Below, one piece after another: positions 1-10,934 of a DNA stretch of 64,000 nt. Below the pieces are notes generated by a model. The model worked only from the letters and a program-made list of their open reading frames with translations. It was not told where the DNA came from and did no database searches. This DNA is from Paguma larvata (Eukaryota > Chordata > Mammalia > Carnivora > Viverridae): the NCBI GenBank assembly GCA_030068075.1, contig CM057841.1, positions 34,141,030-34,205,029 on the forward strand, given 5' to 3'. The position numbers and the translations under genes were made by a program. Position 1 is the first letter of the stretch; each line of letters opens with the position of its first letter.

Positions 1-817
1 CCAATGGGCTATGGTGAGGCTCATTTGGGGCAGAGAATGAACAAGTCAGCCTTTGGTCTTCAAACAATCTGGCAGAGCAAGTGTTACTAATCTTCATTTC
101 ACAGAACTCGAACCTGAGTCCAAGGGCGTGAGGCTTTTTCAGCCAAGCTCTCACTGCCAAGTGGTGGTGGAGCCAAGTCAGAGTTGGGATCTCTGAAACT
201 TTAGGGTGTAGCCACAGTAGACACATTCTACAAGTTTTAAGGGGCCTCTTGTTTTATGGAATACCGAAACCCCAAATTGGAAACTCAAAAACATATCAAA
301 ATGGCAGAAGGGATAGATAGAATGTGTAGGACTGTTTGCTTTTCCGAGAGGAAAAAAGCATTTATGGTTTTACAAAGGGGGTTGCTCTCTGACTCCAGGC
401 CAGAGCCAGCGCTCCACTCAGAATAAGGTCCTGGAGGATAAAACACCTGCTCTTTGCCTGGCCGCTGCTCCTTGCTGGACTTTCATAGTTCATTATTTGC
501 AAAGACTGGTTGACTCTTTCTCAAACCTGTTTCCTCTTCCCCTTGGGCACTCAGCCAGATTTTGTTTCTCAGCCTCCTTTGAGGTCAGGTGACGCCACCT
601 GTCTAAATTCTGGTCAGTGGGATGTGAGCAGAGCCGACATGCCAGCTCTCAGGCCAGGACCTGAGAAGCCCCCCTGTTCCATGTTCTATTCCATTTGCCC
701 ACCGTTGGCTTCATGCGGATGAGTACAGTGACCTGTTAACAATAGCAGAGCCACAGATGGAAGAGACCTGGACCTTGATCCCTGATTCAAGGAAGGGACA
801 TTGACTCACCACTTGCA
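1..817. other. Gene-free left edge, nothing recognised
   Basis: No splice-framed coding exon, RNA gene or clear interspersed repeat is visible. A 70-codon open frame at 510-722 has no family resemblance and no start context worth noting. Probably unique intergenic or very old repeat-derived DNA. Confidence 0.5.
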
Positions 818-833
818 GAAAAGCTGCCCACCA

Positions 834-1488
834 GCACCCTCCTACACTGTTGGTGGGAGTGCAAACTAGTGCAGCCGCTCTGGAAAACGGTGTGGAGTTT
901 CCTCAAAAAAATGAAAATAGAGCTACCTTATGACCCAGCAGTAGCACTGCTAGGAATCTACCCAAGAGACACAGGAATGCTGATGCATAGGGGCACGTGT
1001 ACCCCAATGTTCATAGCAGCATTTTCGACAATAGCCAAATCATGGAAAGAGACCAAGTGCCCCTCAACTGACGAATGGATAAAGAAGTTATGGTACTTAT
1101 ATACAATGGACTACTACGTGGCAGTGAGAAAGAATGAAATCTGGCCATGTGTAGCAACATGGATGGAACTGGAGGGTATTATGTTAAGTGAAATAAGTCA
1201 GTCAGAAAAAGACAGATACCATATGTTTCCATGCATAGGTGGATTTTGAGAGACCTAGCAAAAACCATGGGGGAGGAGAAGAGGGGAAAGGGGAAAAAAA
1301 GACACAGAGAGGGAGGGAGATAAAACATAAGAGACTCTCAAAGACTAAGAACAAACTGAGGGTGGGGGGTGTGGGAGGGAGGAGAGGAGGTGACGGGCAT
1401 TAAAGAGGGCACGTGTTGGGATGAACACTGGGTGTTATATGTAAACCAATTTGAAAATAAACTATTTAAATAGAAAAAGAAAAGAAAA
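834..1488 (+). mobile_element. 5'-truncated young L1 (ORF2 C-terminus plus 3' UTR)
   Basis: The frame at 869-1249 encodes the last ~125 residues of L1 ORF2 protein (key stretch around YDPAVALLGIYPRD, then the KCPSTDEWIKK region) and ends at the normal ORF2 stop. It is followed by a carnivore-type L1 3' UTR with a G-rich tract at about 1361-1392 and an A-rich tail (AAAAGAAAAGAAAAG). The element is bounded by a 16-bp exact direct repeat, GAAAAGCTGCCCACCA, at 818-833 and 1489-1504: the target-site duplication of target-primed reverse transcription. The open frame and perfect duplication indicate a fairly recent, dead-on-arrival insertion. Confidence 0.9.
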
Positions 1489-1755
1489 GAAAAGCTGCCC
1501 ACCAATCAGGAACACCCATTTTGGACTTTATGTGGTGTGAAAGAAACATTTATCATGGCTGAGCCATTATTTAGTCGGAGTCTTATTTGTTACAGCATCT
1601 GGTGTTACATTTTCTAACACAAGTTAGCTTACCCGCTTCCAACGTTTTTTTTTTTTTAAGCTACGAAAGACATGTGTATCCTTCGTGTGTTTAACAATTT
1701 CTCCATCTCAAACTAAAAATATTTTCCTAAACTTTCTCTGTACCTTAGAAATACA

Positions 1756-1903
1756 GGGGCACCTGGGTGGTTCAGTTGGTTGGGCATTCAACTTTGACTT
1801 CGGCTCATGTCATGATCTCACCGTTCGTGAGTTCAAGTGCCAAGTCAGGCTCTATGCTGACAGCTCTGTCTCTGTCAAAAATAAATAAACATTAACAAAA
1901 AAA
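1756..1903 (+). mobile_element. Felid tRNA-Lys SINE, internally deleted
   Basis: Starts GGGGCACCTGGGTGG, has the tRNA-derived A/B-box region, and ends TCAAAAATAAATAAACATTAAC plus A run. Flanked by the 9-bp duplication AGAAATACA (1747-1755 and 1904-1912). About 60-70 bp of the usual body between the 'gacagctc' segment and the pyrimidine tract is missing. Confidence 0.9.
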
Positions 1904-1912
1904 AGAAATACA

Positions 1913-3359
1913 ATGTGCTCCAATGTTTCATCTCCCATCCTTCTCCCTGGACTGGGTCTTCCTTTCATGAGTCTGCCATCACAGAGAATTCCCAGGGGAT
2001 CTTCGGAATCAGAACTGGGATACAGAGATAGGAGGAGGGGAACTGGAGGTAGCAAGTATAGGCTATGGTTCTGAGTTTTGCTGTAAATTGCAGTGTCTGG
2101 AGGGGATGCGAGGTCAAAACACTGTTTTCTTAAGATAGGAGAAATAGCAGTATGACACATGCAGATGAGATGCTCCAGAAGAGAGGGGAAATTGATGCTG
2201 CCAGGAAGAAATGGGAGAATGGACAGTAATGACCTTGAGTAGGAGAGGGGATTAGTCAAGAGCAAGGGAGAAGCATGTCCATGGGCAGATGCCTCACTGA
2301 TAACTTCTGATAGCTTTTCTTGGGGAAATCAAAATCAGCGTCATCAGCTGAGAGTGAAGACAGAGGAGAAGGGTCGAAGGTTTGAGTGGGGGAAGAGAGA
2401 ACGGAATGATTCAGGGGCAGAGGGAGGGTGAACAAGCCAGGGAAATGTAGCAGGACTGTTGGGCAGCACAAAGGGACCACGGGAAACTGGTGATCTTGAA
2501 TGAACAGTTGGCATGACTTAGTACTTCTAAGTACTTAGTACTTCTCTCCAGCCATGTCCACCTGCGCTGGTACAGGTGCACTGAGTGGAGCGCTGGGTTT
2601 CACTCCAGTCGTGGTTGTGCCAGGAGGTAGCAAGAAGATTGGGAGTTGAAGTTATTTAGGCAAGAGAGCTGAGGACATAGGCAAACAATGCTTGCAATGA
2701 AAGATTGTGGAAGTTGAACTGCGTAAGGAGAGAACTAAGGACCTGAGCAGGGAGACAGAGACAAGCAAAGGGGACAGGATTGGTATGGGAGAGGCTGAAG
2801 GACTGTTGGAATTGGATACTCCAAGTCAATAAGCTGGATTGATAGATCGATGGTGGTGGTTGGTGAGAAGTGTTTGAAATCGAGATTATGCCAAGTGTAG
2901 TTACGGGTAATGATGTGGTCAAGGGTATGACCTTTGGAGTGAGGGGCTGAAGTGGGTGGAAGATAAATTCATCGGAGTAGAGGAGGTCATGAAACCGAGA
3001 GGATGGTTATTGAAATCACCAGGATTGTGACAGAATCACATTGGAGAGAATGACTACGATCCAGGAGCTAAAATTGTCAGCAAGTGGGGGTGGAGAGGGC
3101 TGTGACCAGAAATGGTAAGGGGTGGTAAAGTCTGGTGACATCCATTTCAAAGAATCTGGGGGCCTCAGGGAGGAGAGAAGGAGAATGGCTGGCTTGGAAG
3201 TGGCTTTGGAGAGCAAGGAGGATGCTTACCTCACTCACTCCTGGCCCCACGGTGAGAACAGTCACTGCTAAGAAGCCTGCAGGGGAGCCGGTTCCTCAGA
3301 GGAGAATCAAGGTTAGAACTAAAAACTAAGCAAAAAGATGAAGGGAACCAGAAGACCCA
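1913..3359. other. Purine-rich unassigned stretch, probably ancient repeat
   Basis: About 1.4 kb of G/A-rich sequence on the + strand without a credible coding frame (the short minus-strand frames are low-complexity Ser/Pro/Leu). Phrases such as those around 2930-3080 read like a very old interspersed element, but I cannot assign a family. Confidence 0.35.
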
Positions 3360-3940
3360 GACAAGGATGTCCATCATTACAGAACTCTTAGTAATACCGA
3401 TCATCTGGAAACAACCTAAACGTCCATTGCCAGCGGGGTGGATAAATAAAAATAGATCCGTCCAAAATAGAATTTGCTACACACAACAGTGAAAGCGAAT
3501 GTGCTGGATCCATATGGATCAAAATGGAAAAGGAGTTTACAAACATGAACTTGAGTGAAAGAGCAAGTTGTAAAAGGTTACATTAAGTATGGCGCTACTT
3601 ATGTAAGACACACAAAACAATACCATTTTTTTAATTTATAAAACTATAAAAAGATAATGACATCCTTGGGAGGGCCCCCTAGCAGCTTCGGTATGGTGGT
3701 TTTGTGGTTATACATGGAAAGCAAGGGAGGGGAAATGGGAGGGGGTAAGGGTAAGGTAGCTTTGATTGTATTGCAAATATTTTACTTCTTCATAAAAAAA
3801 GACAGAGATGAACCAGAATATAAGCCAAAACATAGGAAAATATCAACTCCCATTAAGTCTAGGTTGTGGGTCCCAAGATTTATTTTACTTTTCTGTATGT
3901 TTGAAAGACCTCATGTGAAAACTTAAAAGATTAAAAAAAC
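3360..3940 (+). mobile_element. Old L1 3' fragment
   Basis: Degenerate L1 ORF2/3' UTR sequence. The 'cttagtaatacc..atctggaaacaacctaaacgtccattg' region (3388-3427) matches the usual 'N-N-W-K-Q-P-K-R-P-L' area of ORF2, and the part around 3760-3930 is typical of the 3' UTR of ancient L1 subfamilies. No intact frame and no target duplication discerned. Confidence 0.65.
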
Positions 3941-4077
3941 GCAGAGGAGATTACTGTGAAGGGCAGTAATCAAGACGATGTCGTATTGCCCTACAGGATA
4001 GATAGAAGTTCAATAGACTAGAACGGAGAGTCCAGAAATTAATGCATACAAGTGCTTTTGACAAGGTGCCAAGACAA

Positions 4078-4226
4078 TTATGAGAGGGAGAGAGAGAATC
4101 GCAAGCAGGCTCCGCACTGTCAGCGTGGAGCCCGACACAAGGCTCCATCCCATGAACTGTGAGATCATGCCCTGAGCTGAAATCAATAGATCCTCAACCC
4201 ACCGATCCGCCCAGGTGCCCCAAAGA
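4078..4226 (-). mobile_element. SINE inside the old L1
   Basis: Antisense tRNA-Lys SINE ('..gatcatgccctgagctgaaatcaa..' to 'cgcccaggtgcccc'). Flanked by TGCCAAGACAA at 4067-4077 and 4227-4237. Confidence 0.85.
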
Positions 4227-4640
4227 TGCCAAGACAAAGAAATGGGGACAGGCATAGTCTTTTCAACCAGTAATGCTGGCACAGCTGCCAAAGAATGAAG
4301 TTGGAGCCCTACCTCACATCATATACAAAGGTTAACTCAAAATAGATCTAAGACCAAAACGAAACAGGGAAGACTATAAAACTCTTAGAAGAAAACATAA
4401 GGATAAGTCTTCACGCCCTTGGATAAGGCAAGGGTTTCTTAGAGATGATGCCTAAAGCACAAATAACCCAAGAAACAGTAGTTACATTGGACGGCATCAC
4501 AACACACCCTTGGGTGCTTCAAAGGACACTATCAGCAAAGTGGAGGACAAGCCAAAGAGTGGGAGACAAGAAGGATCCAATACCAGGAAACATAAAGAAC
4601 TGTTACAACTCAACAACAAAAAGACAAACGATCCAATTTA

Positions 4641-4882
4641 TTTATTTATTTTTTAATTCTTTTTTTTTTAATTTTTTTTCAATGTTTATTATTTTTGAGA
4701 CAGAGAGAGACAGAGCATGAGTGGGGGAGGGGCAGAGAGAGAGGGAGACACAGAATCCAAAGCAGGCTCCAGGCTCTGAGCTGTCAGCACAGAGCCTGAC
4801 GCGGGGCTCAAACTCACGGACTGCGAGATCATGACCTGAGCCAAAGTTGGACGCTCAACCGACTGAGCCACCCAGGGGCCCC
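4641..4882 (-). mobile_element. Felid SINE inside the old L1
   Basis: Antisense full-length felid SINE from the T-rich tail (reverse of AATAAATAAA) to 'cacccaggggcccc'. Flanked by GATCCAATTTA at 4630-4640 and 4883-4893. Confidence 0.9.
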
Positions 4883-4906
4883 GATCCAATTTAGAAATCG
4901 GTAAAG

Positions 4907-5021
4907 GATGGGGGCGCTTAGCTGGCTCCGTCGGAAGGGCACGTGACTCTTGATCTCGGATTCGTGAGTTTGAGCCTCTCTTGGGTGTGGAGTTCACTTG
5001 AAAAGAAAATCTTAAAAAAAA
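4907..5021 (+). mobile_element. Older CAN-type SINE inside the old L1
   Basis: Sense element 'gggggcgcttagctggctcc..' with the shorter 'tgggtgtggagttcacttgaaaa' 3' end and AAAATCTTAAAA tail of the older carnivore SINE subfamily. More diverged than the felid-type copies nearby. No clean target duplication seen. Confidence 0.75.
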
Positions 5022-5579
5022 GGGGGGGCAAACGACGTGAATAAACATTCCGGAGAAGACATACAAATGGCAAACAGGCACATGATAAGAAGCTCAGCAT
5101 CATTAGTCATTAGGAAAACATAAATCCAAACCACAGTGACATACCAACCCACACCCACGAGGGGGGCTGTAATCAGAAGGGCAGACGATAACAAGGGTTG
5201 GCATGGAAGGAAGAATTGGAACCTCCTGCTTTGCTGGAAGGAGTGCAAAATGGAGGAGCCTCCTTGGAAACAGTCTGACAGGTCCTCTAAGAGTTAAACG
5301 TAGAATTATCATATGGTACCCTCATTCCACTCCTCCTTACGCGCCCCAAAGAGCTGAAAACATACGCTCACGCAAAAACTCGGACACAATGTTCATGGCA
5401 GCATGATTCACGAGAGCCGAAACGTGGGAACGACTCAAGTGTCCGTTAATGGATGAATGGATGAACAGATGTAGAATCTCCACAAGAAAATATTATTCAG
5501 TCTAAAAAAGAATGAAGTCCTGACACATGCTACCGCTCGGGGGAACCTTGAGAAATTAGGCTAAGAAAGAAGCCAGACA

Positions 5580-5784
5580 GGGGCGCCTGGGGGGCTCAAT
5601 CAGTTAAGCGTCGAACTTCGGCTCAGGTTATGATCTCACTGCCTGTGGGTTTGAGCCCCGCGTAAGGTTCTGTGCTGACAGCTTGGAGCCTGCTTCGGAT
5701 TCTGTGTCTCCCTCTTTCTGTCCCACCCCTGTGCGTGCTCTCTCTCAAAATAATAAATAAACACTAAAAAAAAAAAAAAAAAGG
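5580..5784 (+). mobile_element. Felid SINE inside the old L1
   Basis: Sense felid-type SINE ending AATAAATAAACACTAAAAA. Flanked by AAAGAAGCCAGACA (5566-5579) and AAAGAAGTCAGACA (5785-5798), one mismatch in 14. Confidence 0.9.
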
Positions 5785-6229
5785 AAAGAAGTCAGACACA
5801 AAATGCCACGTATTTTAAGGTTTCCTTTCTATGAAATGCCTGCAAAAGACAAACTTGTAGAGGCAGAGAAAAAATTCGTGATTATCAGGTTGTGGACAGG
5901 GGACATTGGAGAGTGACTGCTGGTGGCTTCAGTGCTTCTTTCTGGGGTAACAAAGATGTTTTGGAATTTACTAGTGAAGGTGGTTACACACCTTGTGAGT
6001 ATCTTTAGAACCACTGATTATATGCCCTTTAGAAGGGTGACTTTTATCGTATGTGAATAGTATCTCAACAAAAACGCCAAACCTAGGGTCAAATCTAGAC
6101 TCCCTAATGTGGCCCCAGCAGATGGCTTCCGGTCTCTGAGCCTTGGTTCCTCATCTGAGGCGTCGGTCACGCAGGCTGCATCCTGCTGAGACAAACTCCA
6201 CGTGTGGCTCGCACTGCTCCCTGGTGCCT

Positions 6230-6440
6230 CTGTGCCCAATCTGACCACGGCTGCGGACGGTGAGCGGTTAGGGCGCAGCTGGGCTCTGGTGTCAGACCCG
6301 GGCGCAAGTTCAAGCCCCACCACTCACTGGCTCTGACTCTCCCTGTCCTTATGTGACCTTATTCTCAGTTTCCTTATCGGAGAGATGGGGATGACAGCAG
6401 TGGCCCCTTCTAAGTGTGGCTGAGGGGAGATGATGACACC
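6230..6440 (+). mobile_element. MIR-like element
   Basis: 'ggtgagcggttagggcgcagctgggctctggtgtcagacccgg' followed by 'ttatgtgacc..ttctcagtttccttatc' has the order of a mammalian MIR (tRNA-like head, core, 'cctcagtttcc' tail). Highly diverged. Confidence 0.6.
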
Positions 6441-7018
6441 ATGAATGCAGAATACGAGACTCAGCACGCCTGGAACTCCGGAAGCGGCGGCATCACCATC
6501 ACCATCATGACCATCATCAACATAGTGGTTGTCATTGTGGCCAAGTCCCCAAGGCTTTTCCTTCGTCCTCCCCACCCCTCTCTCTCCACGTCAGGATTGC
6601 CCACTTGCCTCGCGGTCTGTTCATCTGGCCCAAGTGGTGGTCTGGACCTTCAAAGGCCTTGCTTCCTGGTTGGGTTCTTGACCACCTCTCTCTGCCCGCA
6701 AGCGCCCAGAACGGCCAGCCCGCTGCCCCAAGCCTCAGATATATGCACCCATCCTTCCTTCCGGCTCCGGGAAAAGCCGAGGTGCTGATCTCCACCCCGC
6801 CAACTTGGAGGGACGGGAGGATGCCCCCCAGGAGGCTTCAGGGTGGGATGGGGCCCCCAGCCACTCCGAAATCAGGGGCCTGGTGATTCCTCGCAGCCCC
6901 ACGTGGAGCCCCCTCCTGGGCCACCCCCACTCCCGCTTTTGCTGAAAAGGGGAACCTCGTAGGCAGCCGATCGAGGCGGGGATTTTCTCTTCGCATCTCA
7001 GTGGAAACCAAAGCCCGG
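6441..7018. other. Intergenic stretch, no gene seen
   Basis: Contains a small ATC/CAT-rich patch at 6489-6525 and otherwise GC-rich unique-looking sequence. Overlapping frames on both strands are short and unrelated to known families. Confidence 0.4.
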
Positions 7019-7019
7019 T

Positions 7020-7450
7020 CCGTCTACTTCTAGGAATTTATCCCCCAGACGCATTCCCCTCTGTGAGCTTGCCCAAGGAAAGTTATTTGGGCATTTTTTT
7101 TTTTTATGTAAATGAAAAAGACTGGAAAAACCCAAAATGTCCATCGATGGGGGACTGGCTGCATACATTTTGGGACATCCATACGGTGGAAAACCACACA
7201 GCCATGGGAAAGAACGATGCACTTGGCGTACCTCAGGGCGCCGCTTCCAAGATGCGTTTCAGGTGAAAACAGCACGGAGCAAAAGGGTTATCTTCATATT
7301 TACTGTATCTGCCTGCCCTCCTGCCCTCCCCCCCTTCCATTCCTTTCAAAGAAATACTTATGTTTGCATATGCACGCAGTATTTCTGAGGGGCAAACAAG
7401 AAATCACTCAACATGTTTTTCTCTGAGGAAAACAAAATAAAAAACCCAGA
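7020..7450 (+). mobile_element. Old L1/HAL1-like 3' fragment
   Basis: The 'tctaggaatttatcccccagac' phrase (7029), the 'aaaacccaaaatgtccatcgatgggggactgg' region and 'aaaaccacacagccatggg' reproduce the order of L1 ORF2 C-terminal text in degraded form. The tail is A-rich at 7420-7450. Confidence 0.7.
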
Positions 7451-7561
7451 GGGGGTGGTAGGCAGAGGTGGGAGAATTACTCTTCAGTCTAACCTTTTGG
7501 TGCTGCATAAATTAAAAATGGTCTCTTTTTAAAAAATATTTTTAAGTGTCTTTTTAAAAAA

Positions 7562-7774
7562 AGTTCTTTTAATGCTTATTTATTTTTGAGAAAGGGAGAG
7601 ACACAGAGTGTGAGCAGGGGAGGGGCAGAGAGAGAGGGAGACACAGAATCTGAAGCAGGCTCCAGGCTCCGAGCTGTCAGCTCAGAGCCCAATGCGGGGC
7701 TCGAACTCACAAACTGCGAGATCATGACCTGAGCCGAAGTCGGACGCTTAACCAACTGAGCCACCCAGGTGCCT
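7562..7774 (-). mobile_element. Felid SINE (first of a tandem antisense pair)
   Basis: Antisense felid SINE, T-rich tail at 7562-7590, head at 7767 ('gccacccaggtgcc'). Directly abuts a second antisense SINE. Confidence 0.85.
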
Positions 7775-7985
7775 CTTAAGTTTATTTATTTATTTTGAGA
7801 GAGAGAGAAAGAGAGAGAAAGAACAAACAGGGGGAGGGACAGAGAAAGAAAGAGGCGGAGAACCCGAAGTGGGCTCTGTGCTGACAGCAGAGAGCCTGAC
7901 ATGGGGCTCGAACTCACAAACTCTGAGATCATGACCTGAGCTGAAGTCGGATGCTCAATTGACTGAGCCACCCAGGCGCCCCCCC
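7775..7985 (-). mobile_element. Felid SINE (second of the tandem pair)
   Basis: Antisense SINE with a 'tttatttatttattttgagagagag' tail and the head 'gccacccaggcgcc' at about 7967. Subfamily differs from its neighbour (has the 'ctgtgctgacagcagagagcc' version of the body), so this is two insertions rather than a duplication. Confidence 0.85.
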
Positions 7986-8440
7986 CAAAATGGTATCTTT
8001 TTGAATAATTCAACCATGCACATGGAAAACATTTCAAATCCTACCGAAGGATATTTGGTGGAAAGTTAAGTCTCCCCTCCTCTGAACGCCTGCCCGGACC
8101 CACTACCCTGTTCTTGCCTCAGGGGCCAACTCATGAGATCTAAACCATGTATTTATGCAAATACACATTTGCATGTAATTACATATGTTTTTATTATGGT
8201 AAAATAGGCATAACATAAAATTTCCCATTTTAACCATTTCGGGTGCACGGTTCATTCACGTGGTTGGGCCACCACCTCTCTCCAGAACTTTTCCATCTTC
8301 CCACCATGGAAATGCCGCCCTGTCAGACACCCTGTCCCCTCTCTCCACAGCCCCCAGCGCCCACCATGCCGCTTTCTGTCTCTGCGAATTTGCATACCTC
8401 TAGGTACCTCCTATAAGTGGAATCATTACAGCATTTGTCT

Positions 8441-8637
8441 TTTTTTTTTTTTTTAATATTTATTTATTTCTTGGGAGAGTGCAAGCAGGGCAAGGGCAGA
8501 GAGCGGGGGACGGAGGATCCGAAGCGGGCTCTGTGCTGACAGCAGAGAGACCCATGTGGGGCTCAAACTCCCGAACCGTAAGATCATGGCCTGAGCCGAA
8601 GTCAGATGCTCAACCGACTCAGCCACCCAGGCGGCCC
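8441..8637 (-). mobile_element. SINE in the minus-strand L1
   Basis: Antisense SINE flanked by CAGCATTTGTCT (8429-8440) and CAGCATTGGTCT (8638-8649). Confidence 0.9.
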
Positions 8638-8728
8638 CAGCATTGGTCTCTTTGTGTCTGGCTTACTTCACCTCACGTAATGTCCTTGAGGTTCATCCAC
8701 GTTGTAGCATGCGTCAGAATCTCCTTCC

Positions 8729-8960
8729 CCTTTTTAAAAAATATTTATTTATTTCGAGAGGAAGAGAGCGCGTGCACGAGCTCGAGCAGGGGAGGGGCAG
8801 AGAGGGCGCGACTACCCCCCGCCCCCCCCGCCGCCCCCAGCAGGCTCCGCGCTCCCGGTGCAGAGCCAGGCTCCGGACTAGACCTCTAGAACCGTGAGGT
8901 CGTGGCCTGAGCCGAAATCAAGAATAGGACACTTAACTGGCTGAGCCATCCGGGCGCCCC
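8729..8960 (-). mobile_element. SINE in the minus-strand L1
   Basis: Antisense SINE flanked by AGAATCTCCTTCC (8716-8728) and AGAATTTCCTTCC (8961-8973). Carries an unusual C-rich patch at about 8813-8838. Confidence 0.9.
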
Positions 8961-9090
8961 AGAATTTCCTTCCTTTTTAGGGCTGAATGACACTCTATTA
9001 TATGCATGTACCACATTTTGTTTATCCGTTCGTTTGTCGGTGGACATTTGAGTTGTTTCTACCTTCATGTATTTTTTAATAAACAAAAAT

Positions 9091-9834
9091 TAATCTAAAC
9101 AAAGGAAGTTTGGGGAGAGGATTTGATCTGGGAACTTTTCAGAGCTCAGAAGGACAGGGGCAGCAACAGCCACCCCCTAGGAGGAGAGAAAATGTCCCCT
9201 TCATGGGCAGCTGCTGGTGATTCCCACCTTCGGTCCCCAGAGGAACTCCCCTCTCCTTTCTGTGAAAGTTGGTCTTCTGAGCCCCGCCTGCGAACTCAGG
9301 GCTCCTTAACACTGCACCTGCCTTGGCCCCTGCTCCAGGGAGGTCAGAGCACTGGGGGACCACAGGCTGGCTGCAGGTGTGGCTCACCCTCCTTCCAAGA
9401 CACAGGGAAACGGGGTGATGGGGTGGCAGAGGCTGAACCGGCAGGAAGGGCTTGGGGCCCTGCTGAGTCCCTGGGGACACAGGTGCTCTCCAGGGGGAGC
9501 CCCTGTGCCCACCCATGGAGGGGCCTCAGCCCTGGAGGTCCCCATGTAAGAAAACCCCCAGTTCAGATGAAGAACCACCAGACCGGGTCTCTGCCTGTTA
9601 CTTGCAATTTTCCAATGACAGCTGAGTTTTCACGGGATGACTGCCACGTATAGAAAATATTCCTTCTTTTCTCCTCACGTTTTTATTAGGAGACACCTTA
9701 AATTCTCGGGAATTTTGTAATTCAACGATCACTAGCCCATACTACCCAGCTGCAACATTGTTAGTATTGTGCTATATTCACTTTGTCTCTATCTCTGAGA
9801 TATCAATAAGCATATATACACAGATACGTACAAC
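9091..9834. other. Intergenic stretch, no gene seen
   Basis: GC-rich unique-looking sequence with overlapping frames on both strands (up to 176 codons) that show no domain, splice framing or family resemblance. Becomes AT-rich after about 9660. Confidence 0.4.
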
Positions 9835-10070
9835 TATGTATAAGCACACACACAACACATACACATACATATATAAGCATCTGCACATACACTTACACGC
9901 ATACATATGCATATACAAACACACATATATATGCATACACATGCACATAACACACATATATGCAGTATGTATACATGTGCCAATACATATATATCTACAT
10001 GTATACACATATACACATAGATCTATATATACACACATCTACATATAGAGATAAACACACACACACATAT
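9835..10070. repeat. Imperfect (CA/TA)n microsatellite
   Basis: About 235 bp of alternating purine-pyrimidine sequence (acacac, atacat, atatat). It yields spurious Ile/His/Tyr/Cys-rich frames on both strands; likely to form Z-DNA and to vary in length. Confidence 0.9.
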
Positions 10071-10099
10071 ATGTATTTCCCCTGAACATAAACTCTTCA

Positions 10100-10315
10100 T
10101 TTTTTTTTTTTAACATTTATTTATTTTTGAGAGACAGAGAGACAGAGCATGAGCAGGGGAAGGGCAGAGAGACAGGCAGACACAGAATCCGAAACAGGCT
10201 CCAGGCTCTGAGCCATCAGCACAGAGCCCGATGCGGGGCTCGAACACACCGACTGTAAGATCATGACCGGAGCCGAAGTCGGCCACTCAACCGACTGAGC
10301 CACTCAGGTGCGCCC
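10100..10315 (-). mobile_element. Felid SINE with perfect target duplication
   Basis: Antisense felid SINE flanked by exact 15-bp copies of AACATAAACTCTTCA (10085-10099 and 10316-10330), so a young insertion. Confidence 0.93.
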
Positions 10316-10510
10316 AACATAAACTCTTCAAAAGTAAGGTCATCGTGATCTTCACCCCCAGATACTTTAGGATGCATCACTTAAGAACAAGAATATTCTT
10401 TTACATATTCTTAAAGTCTTTGTTCTACTTAAGAAGATCAACAATGAAACCCCAAAATAATCTAATATTTAAATTTCCGCATTTGTCCCCAAAAGGTCCT
10501 TTTTTAATGT

Positions 10511-10709
10511 TTATTTTATTTTTTAAGGGTTTATTTTATTTTTGAGAGAAAGCACACATGAGTTGGGGAGGAGCAGAGAGAGAAGGGGACAATCTGAAGC
10601 CGGCTCTGCACTGACAGCAGTGAGCCCGATGTGGGCTCGAACTCGCAAACGGTGAGATCATGACCCGAGCTGAAGTCAGACAATCAGGCAAGTGAGCCAC
10701 TTAGGTGCC
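10511..10709 (-). mobile_element. SINE (distal half of a composite)
   Basis: Antisense SINE with a duplicated T-rich tail ('ttttaatgtttattttattttttaagggtttatttt') abutting another antisense copy. The text CCAAAAGG lies before this element (~10490) and after the next one (~10933), as if both landed at one site. Confidence 0.8.
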
Positions 10710-10934
10710 CCTTTAATGTTTATTTCTGAGAGAGAAAGAGAGAGAGAGAGAGCGAGAGAGAGAGAAAGAGAGAGCAGGAGTGGGGGACGGGCAGAGAGAG
10801 GGCGACAGAGGATCCAAAGCAGGCTCTGTGCTGACAGCAGAGAGCCAGATGCGGGGCTCGAACTCATGAACTGTGAGATCATGACCTGAGCCGAAGTTGG
10901 AAGCTAAACCTCCTGAGCCAGCCCCAGGCGCCCC
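10710..10934 (-). mobile_element. SINE (proximal half of a composite)
   Basis: Antisense SINE containing a (GA)n-expanded pyrimidine tract at about 10729-10773; its head lies at 10915-10934. Confidence 0.8.

Larger units (their letters stand above)
4005..6090 (+). mobile_element. Old L1 copy broken by four later SINE insertions
   Basis: L1 ORF2 C-terminal sequence runs in pieces at about 4005-4077, 4227-4640, 4883-4906, 5022-5579 and 5785-6090. Examples are the 'gttaactcaaaatagatctaagacc' area at 4331 and the 'agctcagcatcattagtcattaggaaaa' area at 5091. Four SINEs interrupt it, three with clear target duplications, and the L1 text resumes exactly after each. Many frameshifts and stops; non-functional. 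Confidence 0.85.
8175..9090 (-). mobile_element. Old L1 on the minus strand with two SINEs inside
   Basis: The + strand reads the complement of L1 3' sequence: 'cataaaatttcccattttaacc', 'cagaacttttccatcttccc', 'gtggaatcattacagca', then after the SINEs 'ttgtgtctggcttacttcacctcac', 'gttcatccacgttgtagcatgcgtcagaa' and 'atgacactctatta..ccacattttgtttatccgttcg'. SINEs interrupt at 8441 and 8729, each with a target duplication. Confidence 0.85.

Noticed and set aside
869..1249. 126-codon frame as a host gene
   Set aside because: It is the C-terminal part of L1 ORF2 in a truncated insertion with target duplications.
7562..7985. tRNA gene, because of the A/B-box-like text in SINE heads here and elsewhere
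   Set aside because: These are tRNA-Lys-derived SINEs with tails and target duplications; none folds as an intact tRNA.
9758..10048. Frames rich in Ile/His/Tyr or Cys/Val on both strands
   Set aside because: Products of the CA/TA microsatellite.
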